Part shown: positions 55,819 through 64,000 of the stretch, piece after piece | How the letters are laid out: the number at the start of each line of letters is the position of its first letter | Numbering within the stretch: position 1 is the first letter of the stretch | Assembly (NCBI GenBank): GCA_037367355.1 | Contig: CM074698.1 | Span: forward strand, 1,178,001 to 1,242,000 | Direction: 5' to 3' | DNA: 64,000 bases | Source: Neoscytalidium dimidiatum | Lineage: Eukaryota > Ascomycota > Dothideomycetes > Botryosphaeriales > Botryosphaeriaceae | The notes under the pieces: model-generated | Databases searched by the model: none | The model's input: only the letters and a program-made list of their open reading frames with translations | What the model was told of the DNA's origin: nothing | Program-made: the position numbers and the translations under genes

Positions 55819-57446
55819 GAACTAATTACCGCCCTGTGCGCTGCGGGTGAGATGTGTGGCTCTGTGATTGCTGGCATGACGGCCGACAAGTACGGCGCCG
55901 ACCTGCAATCTGGTTCGCTGCTGCTCTCTTCACCATTGGGGCTATCGTCCAGGCAACCTCGTACACGATCACTCAGATGTCTGCGGGACGTTTCCTGATC
56001 GGGCTGGGTGTTGGTTCCGCGTCAACGGTAGGTCTCTCGGCCATCTGTCTGAACCGGCGCCAATTGTCTGTAGACTGTACCGTTGCACATCGCGGAGATC
56101 TCCCCTGCGCGCTTTCGTGGTCGCATAATCTCAGTGGACATGATATTCCTCGGGACAGGTTCGGTATTGGCTTACGCTTTCTACGCTGCTTTCGCGCACA
56201 TTGCCCATGTATGACACTCCATCATTAAGACGCTAGTCTATTAGGGAGGCCTTGCAATAGTGTCTATAGCTATGGATAGTGGAGGCAATTGTGCCGGCCA
56301 GACGGCTTACACGTCTACGCCTATCAATCACCTGGACGCCATGCACGACTGTGTCGCTATGCTTTGCCCAACAACGACGAAAAGCTCGCTGACCATGGCT
56401 TCTAGGGTTGGAGATACATGGTGGGCCTCGGCGCCCTTCCTTCGATCATGCTCGGTGTCTCGCTCTTCTGGTGTTCTGAATCGCCCCGTCTATTGCTCTT
56501 CCACAATCGACCCGAAGAATGCGCTCAAGTGCTACGAAAAATCTACCCCAACGCCACCGAAGAGCAGGTGGTCACCAAGGTGCGGAGTATCGAGCTTGGG
56601 GTCACACAAGCAAAGGCATTGAATGAAGAGATATCATTCGTGGCTGCTCTCCGAATGCTCTTCGCCATCCTAGCCAACCTACGTGCTATGATCGCGGCTT
56701 GCGGTCTCATGGCCGTCCAGCAGTTCTGCGGACTCAATACGCTGATGTATTATTCATCGACCCTGTTCGACATCATGGGATTCCACAATCCGGTCGCGGT
56801 GGGAACCAATGTGTCCTGTATCAACTTGGTCTTCGCCATCTATCCATCTTCCACATCGACCGGGTGGGCCGGCGGAGAATCTTGCTGTACACAATGTGGG
56901 CAATGCCTGCCTATCTTGTGGGTGCTGCAATTGCATTCAAGTGGATTCCAATCGACGGGCCTACCTTGAAAGTCTCCACCAATGAGGTCGGAGCACCGGC
57001 AATCATCGTCCTGATGTGGACGATACTCTTCGTTGCGTCCCATACTGCTGGCCTTGGTTGGGTTCCATGGCAAGCAAATAAATTCCTGCCCATGGAGGTG
57101 CGCGCATCGGGAACCATGCTTATCAATGTCTGCAGCAAGTAAGCCTTGTGACCATGCAAAACATGTCAGACTAACACCAGGAAGGTTGAGGACCAAATAT
57201 TGTCGATTCTGCGATGTTTTTATCGATGATGAAGGGCATACACCTTCCGGCACATTCGGCTTCTATGCCGCCTTGTGCTCCCTTGGTTGGGTGATTGTGA
57301 TCTTCTGTTTCCCAGAGGCGGCCAACATGACGTTGGAAGAGGTGAGACGGGTGTTTGAGCATGGGTTTGGCGTAAGGTATGCTGAAGAATGGAGGAAGCA
57401 GCGTAATCGAGAGATGAAGGAGGCAAAGTCGGATGCGAAGGTCTAG
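55819..57446 (+). pseudogene. Myo-inositol-type MFS sugar transporter, broken
   Basis: Sugar-porter motifs follow in order but not in one frame. The start reads ELITALCAAGEMCGSVIAG then TADKYG; a one-base loss near 55895 shifts to RRPAIWFAAALFTIGAIVQA. A 46 bp intron (56028-56073) leads to VPLHIAEISPARFRGRIIS. After a 197 bp gap (56209-56405, possible long intron) come GWRYMVGLGALPSIMLGV and PESPRL-like SESPRLL, then QQFCGLNTLMYYSSTLFDIM. A second shift near 56842 precedes IDRVGRRRIL, and a third near 57237 precedes PSGTFGFYAALCSLGWV; a Trp codon near 57187 also reads TGA. GLNTLMYYSSTLF and the PEEC...LRKIYPNATEEQ segment point to the inositol transporter (ITR) subgroup. The N-terminal helix and start codon are missing at the island edge. 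Breaks are described only. Confidence 0.8.
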
Positions 57447-58733
57447 TCGGAGACTTCAAAAAGGAGACTCAGGAAAGTGATTCCTGTAGATCCAGATTAG
57501 CCAATCGACGCGTGGATACGCAGTTCATGGCTATACATGACGCGATGTTTAGTAAGAGTAGAGGTGGGGTATGTGCCTAGTGTTAGAAAAGCTTGAAATA
57601 ACTTCCGCGGGAGACCTCCAGCTGTACCCTGGCCCGTTTCGAGGATCATCGTTGACGTAGAATTTGTGCAGTGCTACTGTCTAGGGCAGTGCCAGGCTAC
57701 AGCCTGGGGAATATATGGTTGGATGGAGGATAAGAGCTGTTGCTTAGGCGGAGAGTCGTGTAGCGATGCTTTTCGGGAATTGCCGGTGTAGTCATTGATG
57801 TGTTTGACATGATGGTCTGAGACAACTGGACTCCGGGCATGCATTTGCAAAACTGAGTTACAAGCTTGCGACCGCAGTTATTCCGCATATGGATCGAAGC
57901 TCAAGTGTATAGATAATGACCTTGGAGCAGTCTGATGTTTCATCGGCCTGTGGTCGTCATATTCGGCCGTCGTGCGCTCCGTACAAGCTTTGAGCGGTAC
58001 ATGCCGAGGTTTCATGCACTTTTGCACCGTTAATGCCCTGAACCTGCAAAAACCAACAAACAACCCACGTGTGCAGGCGCGGCTGCCGGTACGTATAAGC
58101 TTTGTGGCTGCTGGGAGGCGCAATGGCCAAGATGACGAAGCACTGCGCACAGGGCTTTGCAAGTGTGTGCTTTGCTCGACCATGCTCGGGTACGGGAGTG
58201 CCTGGCCAACGATCTCAACGCAACGAAGAGCTCGCATCACTCCTCACATAATGAACCTGACTCAGCAGCCTCGCGCTTCGCGGACGAACATGCGAGTGAA
58301 CTGTAGGCGCATATGTCCAGACTGTTTTGCGCTGGACCGGTTGCATACGCACTCTCGGATCCGTTTCGGGTTAGTTTCACCGAAGCTAGACGACGCAAAC
58401 CTCAGTGAACGCGTAGTCCTGGGACATTGCCTGCTAAGTCTGGGTGGAAACATGCCCCCACTGCCCGACCAGGCGCTGCTTTGTCTGTGGCTCCGCCTCT
58501 GTCATAGTCATGTCATCGGGAGGCGAGGACATCTGCCCGCAGGACTGGTTCGCGAATCTGCCGCGCGTCATGTTAGGCCTCTTCCCACGGCTAATGTTTT
58601 CGTTGGCACAGGCGCACAGGATGTCCAGGGAGCCGCGTATGCAAGCTGGCGTTGGTTCTTGCCATCCTGTAGTCTCTAAAGAATCGCTGATGCCGCTCTC
58701 TGCCGCAGGTGGTGACTGAGTCTCCACCGGAAA
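57447..58733. other. Intergenic region, no confident gene
   Basis: About 1.3 kb between the transporter pseudogene and the DUF3431 gene. A 235-codon open frame (57972-58679) exists, but its translation shows no motif and no codon-use signal I can see; see the rejected list. The right end should be the DUF3431 promoter. Confidence 0.4.
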
Positions 58734-60085
58734 ATGAAGACTCCTGTTCGTGCTGGCACCATCGCTTCGACCCTTCTATTTTTCCTGGTTATTTGCGCAA
58801 TCTACCGCCATTCCGAGTACCTAAGAGATCGATGGGATCACATCGACGAGATCAAAGACGAGATTGCGGGTGGACTCAGAGATCACCTGGGAACCGGCGG
58901 ACCCAGGACTACCATCGACGCCAAGTACATTGGTTTTGGCACTCCTTCGCCCAAACCTACAACTCTCCAAACTCCAGCGGATGCCGGTTTCGGCAAAGAA
59001 ATCGCGCCAACTCCGAGTGCGGTCAAAGATGCGGGACTTCCGGAGACGGAAGATGCCAGCGCAGATCCGGATTCCGGAGCGGATGAAGCACAACCTACTC
59101 CTGAGGCAGAGGTAGACGGGGACGGTATTGAAGTAGTGGCGGAAGACGAGGCTGATACAGCTGTGGGGGACTCAGCGGAGAATGAGCTTCTTGAGATATT
59201 GCCTGATAAAATAGTGGTCATGGGAAAGACTGTCGAAGAGGACACAACTTGGGTCGGCGAGCATCTCCCCGAGTAAGTCGATGGTGAAGTCGCATCCAGG
59301 ATATGGCTAATCGGGACCAAGTTGGCAGCATGCCGTTTACTCGGTGGATGACCTAAACGCAACTTTACATACGCCGATGAACAAGGGTAAAGAGGTAAGA
59401 GCCGCATCGCTGTACCTGTCAGACCGGACACTCATAGCTTGAGCCCAAGGCCATGGCATACCTCACGTACCTGATTGAAAACTACGGAAACTATCCGTCG
59501 ACGGTCGCATTCATCCACAGCCACAAAGACAGGTTCTGGCATGCATCGGGTATGCCAGCACGGAGCAACATGGCGTCCCTAAAGGTGTTGAACATCGACT
59601 TTGTTCGGCAACAAGGCTTTACAAATTTACGATGCTCGCTCGGTCCTGGATGTCCAGCAGAAGTGCAGCCATATCGCCAGGAAACACCCGATGACCGCAT
59701 GTACGAGAAGAGCATGTCCAAGGTATGGGAGCTGTTCTTCGGCACACCCTGCCCGGAGGTGATCGCGGCTCCCTGTTGCGCTCAATTTGCGGTTTCGCGG
59801 GAGCAAATCATGGAGAGACGCTTGGAGGACTATGTCCTGTACAGGCAATGGCTTATGGAGACGGACCTCGACGACGACAACAGTGGGAGAGTATTTGAAT
59901 ACCTTTGGCACGTGATTTTCGGACAGGAGGCAGTCCAGTAAGTGATTCCCGTGGAGATGGTGTTGGTGGGATAGGCTGACGAAAACGCAACCAGCTGTCC
60001 CGACTCTGCGACGTGCTGGGCGAATGTGTATGGAGGGCCAAGCATGGCAGAGCTTCACAGTCTTTTGTATGGAGGTAGTGCTTAG
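58734..60085 (+). CDS. DUF3431 family type II membrane protein
   Basis: Four exons (58734-59272, 59322-59394, 59438-59937, 59995-60085) give 400 residues; introns are 49, 43 and 57 bp. A short basic N-terminus (MKTPVRAG) is followed by one membrane segment (about residues 8-25, TIASTLLFFLVICAIY), so the protein is probably a Golgi or ER type II membrane protein. A long acidic, Pro/Glu-rich stalk (about 60-170) leads to the conserved DUF3431 domain. Key pieces are YLIENYGNYPSTVAFIHSHK, the helix RMYEKSMSKVWELFF, CPEVIAAPCCAQFAVSREQI, RLEDYVLYRQWL and EYLWHVIFG with a C-terminal CPDSATCW. The family is predicted to be glycosyltransferase-like in fold, but no reaction is known; paired cysteines suggest disulfides in the lumen. 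The exon 4 acceptor (59994) was chosen because it keeps the frame through the conserved Cys. Confidence 0.85.
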
Positions 60086-60535
60086 TAGACGAGATACCCA
60101 AAATTTTGCTTTTCTTCCGACTCAACTGTCCTATTCGGTCTTGACGGCAGGATTGGACCATCTACCAACCTGAGTCATGCAACACAATGTAAAGTTCTCG
60201 CTATTGGGAAAGCTGAAGTAGTGTCCCGTCGTGGGCCTGATGTCTTTTAGGATCCGAGGAGGTGAGAAAATGCGCTTGAGACGGAGCTAGTACTGTGTAG
60301 TATGGCCTGAGCTCGTTGTTACTTTTCCTTTTGTGTGGTTGGTGTTGGCATGGGTGATGATGGATGCCACCACCTTTGCCAAGTCAGCCGACGTCATGCG
60401 ACTGGCAGGTGGGACCCTCGACCCCGCGGTGGAACTACTCAGAAACCGCGACGCATGAAGTGGCGCCGGCCGTTCCCATCTTCACGTCGCTCTCCAATCT
60501 GCTACCCTACAAGATCAGAGCTTTCCAGACCTGGG
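60086..60535. other. Intergenic region, no gene seen
   Basis: 450 bp between two plus-strand genes. It should contain the 3' UTR of the DUF3431 gene and the promoter of the P-loop kinase gene. Confidence 0.5.
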
Positions 60536-61332
60536 ATGGAGGAACAAGTGACCCGCCTGGTCAAAAAGACCTGGGGTAGGTATCGGATGCGAAAAGGCTT
60601 CACAGCTAAACTTGGCTGACTGCAGCAGAAAAATACAAGCAGCTACCGAGGTCACAACGCTTGCTTATTGGCGTTTCGGGAATCCCTGGGAGCGGCAAGA
60701 CTACGCTCGCAGCGAAAGTCGTGTATCGCATCAATGAGATGTACCGCGCTGAGCTACCAGGAGCCAGCGCTGGAGAGCCACCCATCGCCTCTTTCATTCC
60801 CATGGACGGTTACCACCTATCGCGCGCCCAGCTTGACGCCATGCCGGACCCGTACACCGCACATGCTCGTCGTGGTGCCCATTTCACCTTCGACGGCAAC
60901 AGCTTCCTGGCTTTGGTGAAGGAGCTGCGAAAGCCGTTGGCCCCAGAAACGCACACGCTCTATGCCCCCAGCTTTGACCACGCCGTCAAGGATCCCGTGG
61001 CTGACGACATCGCCATTGCGCCGACCACTCGTATCATCGTTTTCGAGGGCAACTACTTGACACTGGACCGAGATCCATGGCGGGAGGCAGCACTCTTGAT
61101 GGATGAGCGATGGTTTGTGGAGGTGGATTTTGACACGGCACGCAAGAGGCTTGTCAGCAGGCACGTCAAGGCTGGCATCGCAAAGGACGAGGCGGACGCC
61201 CACAAGCGCATCACCGAGAACGATTTGGTGAATGGGCAGCAGATTGTCGATGAGAGGGTGAAGGTCGATGAAATCCTGGTAAGCACGGAAGACGAGGCTT
61301 GGAAACCAGAAGCTCAGGGAGTGAGCAATTAG
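60536..61332 (+). CDS. P-loop kinase, uridine kinase/YFH7-like
   Basis: Two exons (60536-60575, 60626-61332) join across a 50 bp intron (GTAGGT...CTGCAG, branch GGCTGAC) to 248 residues. The N-terminus MEEQVTRLVKKTWAEKY matches the short helix seen before the P-loop in fungal relatives. Walker A is GIPGSGKT (32-39). Later motifs include SFIPMDGYHLSRAQL, a substrate-loop region GAHFTFDGNSFLAL, the Walker B-like TRIIVFEGNYL with nearby DPWREAA, and a lid region FDTARKRLVSRHVKAG. These place it in the phosphoribulokinase/uridine kinase superfamily, next to yeast Yfh7 and the nicotinamide riboside and pantothenate kinases. It should transfer phosphate from ATP to a small metabolite, but the substrate cannot be read from sequence. 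The gene converges on TAF13, leaving 133 bp. Confidence 0.88.
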
Positions 61333-61465
61333 AATAGCGAAGCAGCGAATTGTGATGCGGTTTATGAAGCCGTGGATTGTTCTGGGGTATATGAAGCCGT
61401 TGTAACGCCATTCGCCAGGCCTTTCTTGCCGTGATGCTTTCCTTTTTTCTTTCTTTTTTTTAGAC

Positions 61466-62021
61466 TCAGTCCTTAGTGCTCCTGGCCTTCTTTGGGGGCC
61501 GCTCGTCCTTGCGCTCCTCTTTGAGATGCTCTTCCTTGCGCTTTCCCTTTTTGGCCTCTTCCTTGAGGGTTTCTTCCTTGCCGATCTGTTCGTCGTCGAC
61601 AGCAAAGACCTTGCGCTGTGACTTGATTTCCTTCTCCTTGTTCAACAGCTCGGTGACTCTGCCCAGTTTGACAGGGTCCTTGCGGAGGATAAACTTGAAG
61701 TCATCGACCTTGATCTTGGCGCGGCGCGAGTACGAGGCACATAGGGCGGCTTCGTGGCATGTTTCGATAATGAAGCTGGCGGCGTCAACGATGTGGCCGG
61801 CGGCTTAGACGTGAGGGCCAGCATACTCTGTGATGATTTCATCCAGGACGCGGACGGTCTCAGGAAGCGGGTTACGATCGTCACCGAAAGCGATCAGGTA
61901 GGCTTCGACTGCAGGCTGGTCAGATGGGAGAGCCGGCAGTGGCAGGCAGGAGCGCACACGTACGGTCGCGCGTATCAAACTGCTGGCCCTTTTGCCGCAT
62001 GCGCATGCGCGGCTCCGTCAT
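61466..62021 (-). CDS. TAF13: TFIID subunit TAF13
   Basis: Three exons (62021-61964, 61908-61827, 61775-61466) give 149 residues. Both introns are short (55 and 51 bp); the frames are rescued only by these splices, which recreate FGDDRNPLPETVRVLDEIIT followed by DFIIETCHEAALCASYSRR. That is the histone-fold signature of TAF13/Spt3-type proteins (about residues 20-95: loop with LPETV, long helix, then RAKIKVDDFKFILRKDPVKL). TAF13 pairs with TAF11 in the TFIID lobe that contacts TBP. The C-terminal tail after residue 100 is Lys/Glu-rich (KEEAKKGKRKEEHLKEERK), probably disordered and longer than in yeast. The start MTEPRMRMRQKGQ fits fungal orthologues. It is divergent from the next plus-strand gene. 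Confidence 0.92.
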
Positions 62022-62261
62022 GATGGGCGGGGGCAGTCGGTTTGGCTGGGCAGCAATGCGTTGAATGGAGAGGCGGATGAGAGGGAGTTGTCAAGTCCGA
62101 CGGCGAGTTCGTGGAGCTCACGGTCGGGGTGTCGGGATCGGTGGTCTGTGCACGTGGCTGGTGGGGCTAGGCAAGTGGTTGCCGCGCTGCGACGTGGAGC
62201 TTAGGAGCTTCTACGCTTCGCCGGACAAGCTCCTCATGACACAGATAGTCGACAGGCCACC
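62022..62261. promoter_or_regulatory. Shared upstream region of TAF13 and the 353-residue membrane protein
   Basis: Only 240 bp separate the two divergent start codons, so the genes probably share a bidirectional promoter. No TATA box is evident, as is common in fungal housekeeping genes. It contains no convincing uORF. Confidence 0.5.
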
Positions 62262-63386
62262 ATGGTCGCAATCACGCTATCAGGGCAAGTATTCAACACT
62301 ACGGTGCCTCGACGGCACACTGCGAATATGCTCTGACTCCTCTCTAGGCTCAAGTCCCTGTTGATCTTCTTTGGCCCTATGCTCTTGCCGAAGGCCATCC
62401 AGCTGTATAGGTCTATCCGTGCTTCCTCGCGCAACCCTCATGGAGCCATTCGGCCTGTACCTCGCGCTGTCGCTGCCTCGCTCAACCTGCTTTACGGCTT
62501 TGCCATCCTTTCGTTTGTCTTCTCATTTCCGCATTTCGCTCTCGAAAATGTCTTCCACACGACCTCGTCTCGCCTGCAGATCCCGACCGACACCCTGTTC
62601 GTCCGCCTGGCTAAGGTTCGCCCGATTACCTCTGTCGACGAAGCGCTAAAGTCCAAATTCGCCAACTTGGAGTCTCGCCTGTTGTATCTCGTCTACGGCC
62701 CGTCCGTCCTTGCCGAGTGTCCTTTCTGCTCCGCCGACGAGCCGTCGGGTTACTTCTATTACGCGCTCCCTTCGATTCTGGCTCCACACCTCTTGCATCT
62801 CGCTATTCTCGGCCTGGTCACATCTTCGATGATCTCCGGATCGGAAGGAGCGCGTTGGAGGACCTGGGCTGCCATTGCTGGCATAGCTCTCGCTGCTCTT
62901 GAGGTATGGACGGTCGGCACATACAATCATAAGCAGAATGCGACAGCATTACGTTTGAATGACCTGGAGCCATTTTTCTGGCGCATGCGGACTTTGCGTT
63001 TTGTTGGGTTCGCGCTTATTGATGGTCTGCTCGGCTACGCCATGTACCTGACATCGACCAATCGATGGCTGGTCATTCCACCAACAGTCTCGGAACGCAT
63101 CGAAGAGAACACACGCATTGTCGAGAATCTCAGGGGTAAATTGAGCATGCTGGGGGCCATGAAGAATACGGTGGCTCGGGACAGAAGCTTGCGCGAGCGC
63201 AGCGCGACGTATTGGGTGGAAGAGGGGCAGTACATGGGCGAAATTTTCGAGGAAAGAGAAGTTGTGGACAGCATGCAAAAAGCATTGGAGAGGGTAAATA
63301 TGGAGATAATTGAGACGCAGGCCGGCGGCATGGCGGATAATGTCGTCCGAGTCATGGAGACTATGCGCAGAAACATGATTGGATGA
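62262..63386 (+). CDS. Conserved fungal membrane protein of unknown function
   Basis: Two exons (62262-62284 and 62348-63386) give 353 residues. The donor is GC, not GT (GG/GCAAGTATT), paired with acceptor CTCTAG, so this is a likely GC-AG intron of 63 bp. Exon 1 encodes MVAITLSG, and the joined start reads LKSLLIFFGPMLLPKAI. About six hydrophobic segments follow: near residues 9-20, 45-65, 133-160, 170-190, 220-238 and others less sure. The loop with LECPFC-type ECPFCSADEPSGYFYYALPS (about residue 125) holds a Cys pair. The C-terminal 90 residues are charged and helical (RIEENTRIVENLRGKLSMLG...). I recall fungal proteins of this kind that carry names borrowed from chorismate synthase, which is the next gene here, but nothing in the sequence suggests that activity. 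Function is unknown. Confidence 0.75.
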
Positions 63387-63749
63387 AGTTTGGCCGCGCA
63401 TGTTTCTGTAGGCTGACAGTGTAATGAATTCACATCTTTTACTGCCTCGCTTGCAGGTACGCAGCTGCCGAGAGCTGAACGGGATGGCGGATAGGCAGCG
63501 GACGGTGGACAGCGGACCACGGAGTTGGCGGAATCTGTGGCCGAGGTCGCGTTCAATGTGACGGACTTGCTGCAGGGCTCAGCCCTACCGCCAAGGTGCC
63601 TCACGTCGCACCGCAGGAACGGTCTCGGCGGCCTACTCGCTTTTCCGCCGACGATCGGACAACTTTTCCAGTCACACAGCAGTCCATTGTCGCCAACAAG
63701 CTCTCCTCGCCCGTTGTAGCCGCCCGCGCAAGACACACATCCACACGCA
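63387..63749. other. Intergenic region, promoter of chorismate synthase
   Basis: 363 bp between two plus-strand genes. It should contain the 3' UTR of the membrane protein gene and the promoter of the chorismate synthase gene. No coding frame is credible. Confidence 0.5.
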
Positions 63750-64000
63750 ATGTCTACCTTTGGATCGCATTTCCGCGTTACCACGTAGAGGCCTCCTCGC
63801 CTGCCGCCCTTTGCCCACTCTGCTGACCATTGCCACAGCTATGGCGAGTCGCACTGCCTTTCTGTCGGCTGCATTGTCGACGGCTGCCCTCCGGGTATGC
63901 AGCTCACCGAGGCTGATATACAGCCTCAGATGACACGCCGCCGCCCCGGCCAGAGTGCAATCACCACCCCGCGCAACGAAAAGGACCGCGTCGAGATCCA
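63750..64000 (+). CDS. ARO2: Chorismate synthase, N-terminal part
   Basis: Exon 1 (63750-63784) encodes [12 protein letters not shown]; a 54 bp intron (63785-63838, GTAGAG...CCACAG) leads to exon 2, which runs off the window. Joined, the start reads [17 protein letters not shown], the family signature with the conserved His of the active site, followed by [16 protein letters not shown] and [18 protein letters not shown], which contact FMN and substrate. Chorismate synthase converts 5-enolpyruvylshikimate-3-phosphate to chorismate, the branch point for aromatic amino acids, using reduced FMN; fungal enzymes are bifunctional and carry their own flavin reductase activity. Only about 65 of roughly 400 residues are present. 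The Arg-rich motif and the rest of the enzyme lie outside the window. Confidence 0.95.

Noticed and set aside
57972..58679. 235-codon frame on the plus strand
   Set aside because: The longest unexplained frame in the right arm, but it shows no domain, no hydrophobic pattern, many Cys/Arg/His and an overlapping minus-strand frame. Kept as a low-probability gene; RNA-seq would settle it.

Overview
The window is nuclear DNA of a filamentous ascomycete (Pezizomycotina; Dothideomycetes is my best guess). The genes are split by short GT-AG introns of 42-81 bp with recognisable branch sites. The recognisable genes include CDC42, MTG1, a Bor1-type transporter, a siderophore transporter, TAF13 and chorismate synthase. 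A 24 kb block of repeats also carries the CpA-to-TpA damage typical of fungal repeat-induced point mutation (RIP). Exon structures were assembled by hand from splice sites and reading-frame continuity; where I give a total length, the exons add up to a whole number of codons.

Left gene-rich arm (1-31.5 kb). A truncated APC-family amino acid/GABA permease enters from the left edge. Five minus-strand genes follow: a long Ser/Thr protein kinase, an unrecognised six-exon coiled-coil protein, the Rho GTPase CDC42, a siderophore-iron MFS transporter and the mitochondrial GTPase MTG1. MTG1 is divergent from a plus-strand borate transporter (BOR1). Between 20.4 and 22 kb lie two decayed or truncated gene remnants, one a Zn2Cys6 fragment. 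A four-helix membrane protein, a convergent F-box protein and a conserved low-complexity protein ending in WG motifs complete the arm.

Transposon island (32.0-55.8 kb). It holds at least seven copies or fragments of one LINE family in both orientations, plus a tiny 3' scrap. The coding order is an ORF1 with CCHC knuckle, then an ORF2 with apurinic-type endonuclease, reverse transcriptase (YVDD) and RNase H, followed by a 3' UTR and an AATA-repeat tail. Every copy is dead. CpA/TpG dinucleotides are almost absent, CpG dinucleotides survive, and copies differ mainly by paired CG-to-TA changes. Two insertions keep exact target-site duplications (14 and 11 bp). A second, weaker AT-rich relic lies at 15.0-16.4 kb.

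Right arm (55.8-64 kb). The island ends in a myo-inositol-type sugar transporter pseudogene that has lost its N-terminus and has several frame breaks. Beyond it are a DUF3431 membrane protein, a uridine kinase/YFH7-like P-loop kinase, TAF13 (minus), a conserved membrane protein with a likely GC-AG intron, and the start of chorismate synthase, cut by the window edge.

The functions are mostly housekeeping (polarity, mitochondrial ribosome assembly, basal transcription, aromatic amino acid synthesis) plus transport (amino acids, iron-siderophore, borate). I see no secondary-metabolite cluster, CRISPR, rRNA or tRNA gene. The most unusual content is the mutation pattern and architecture of the LINE island.
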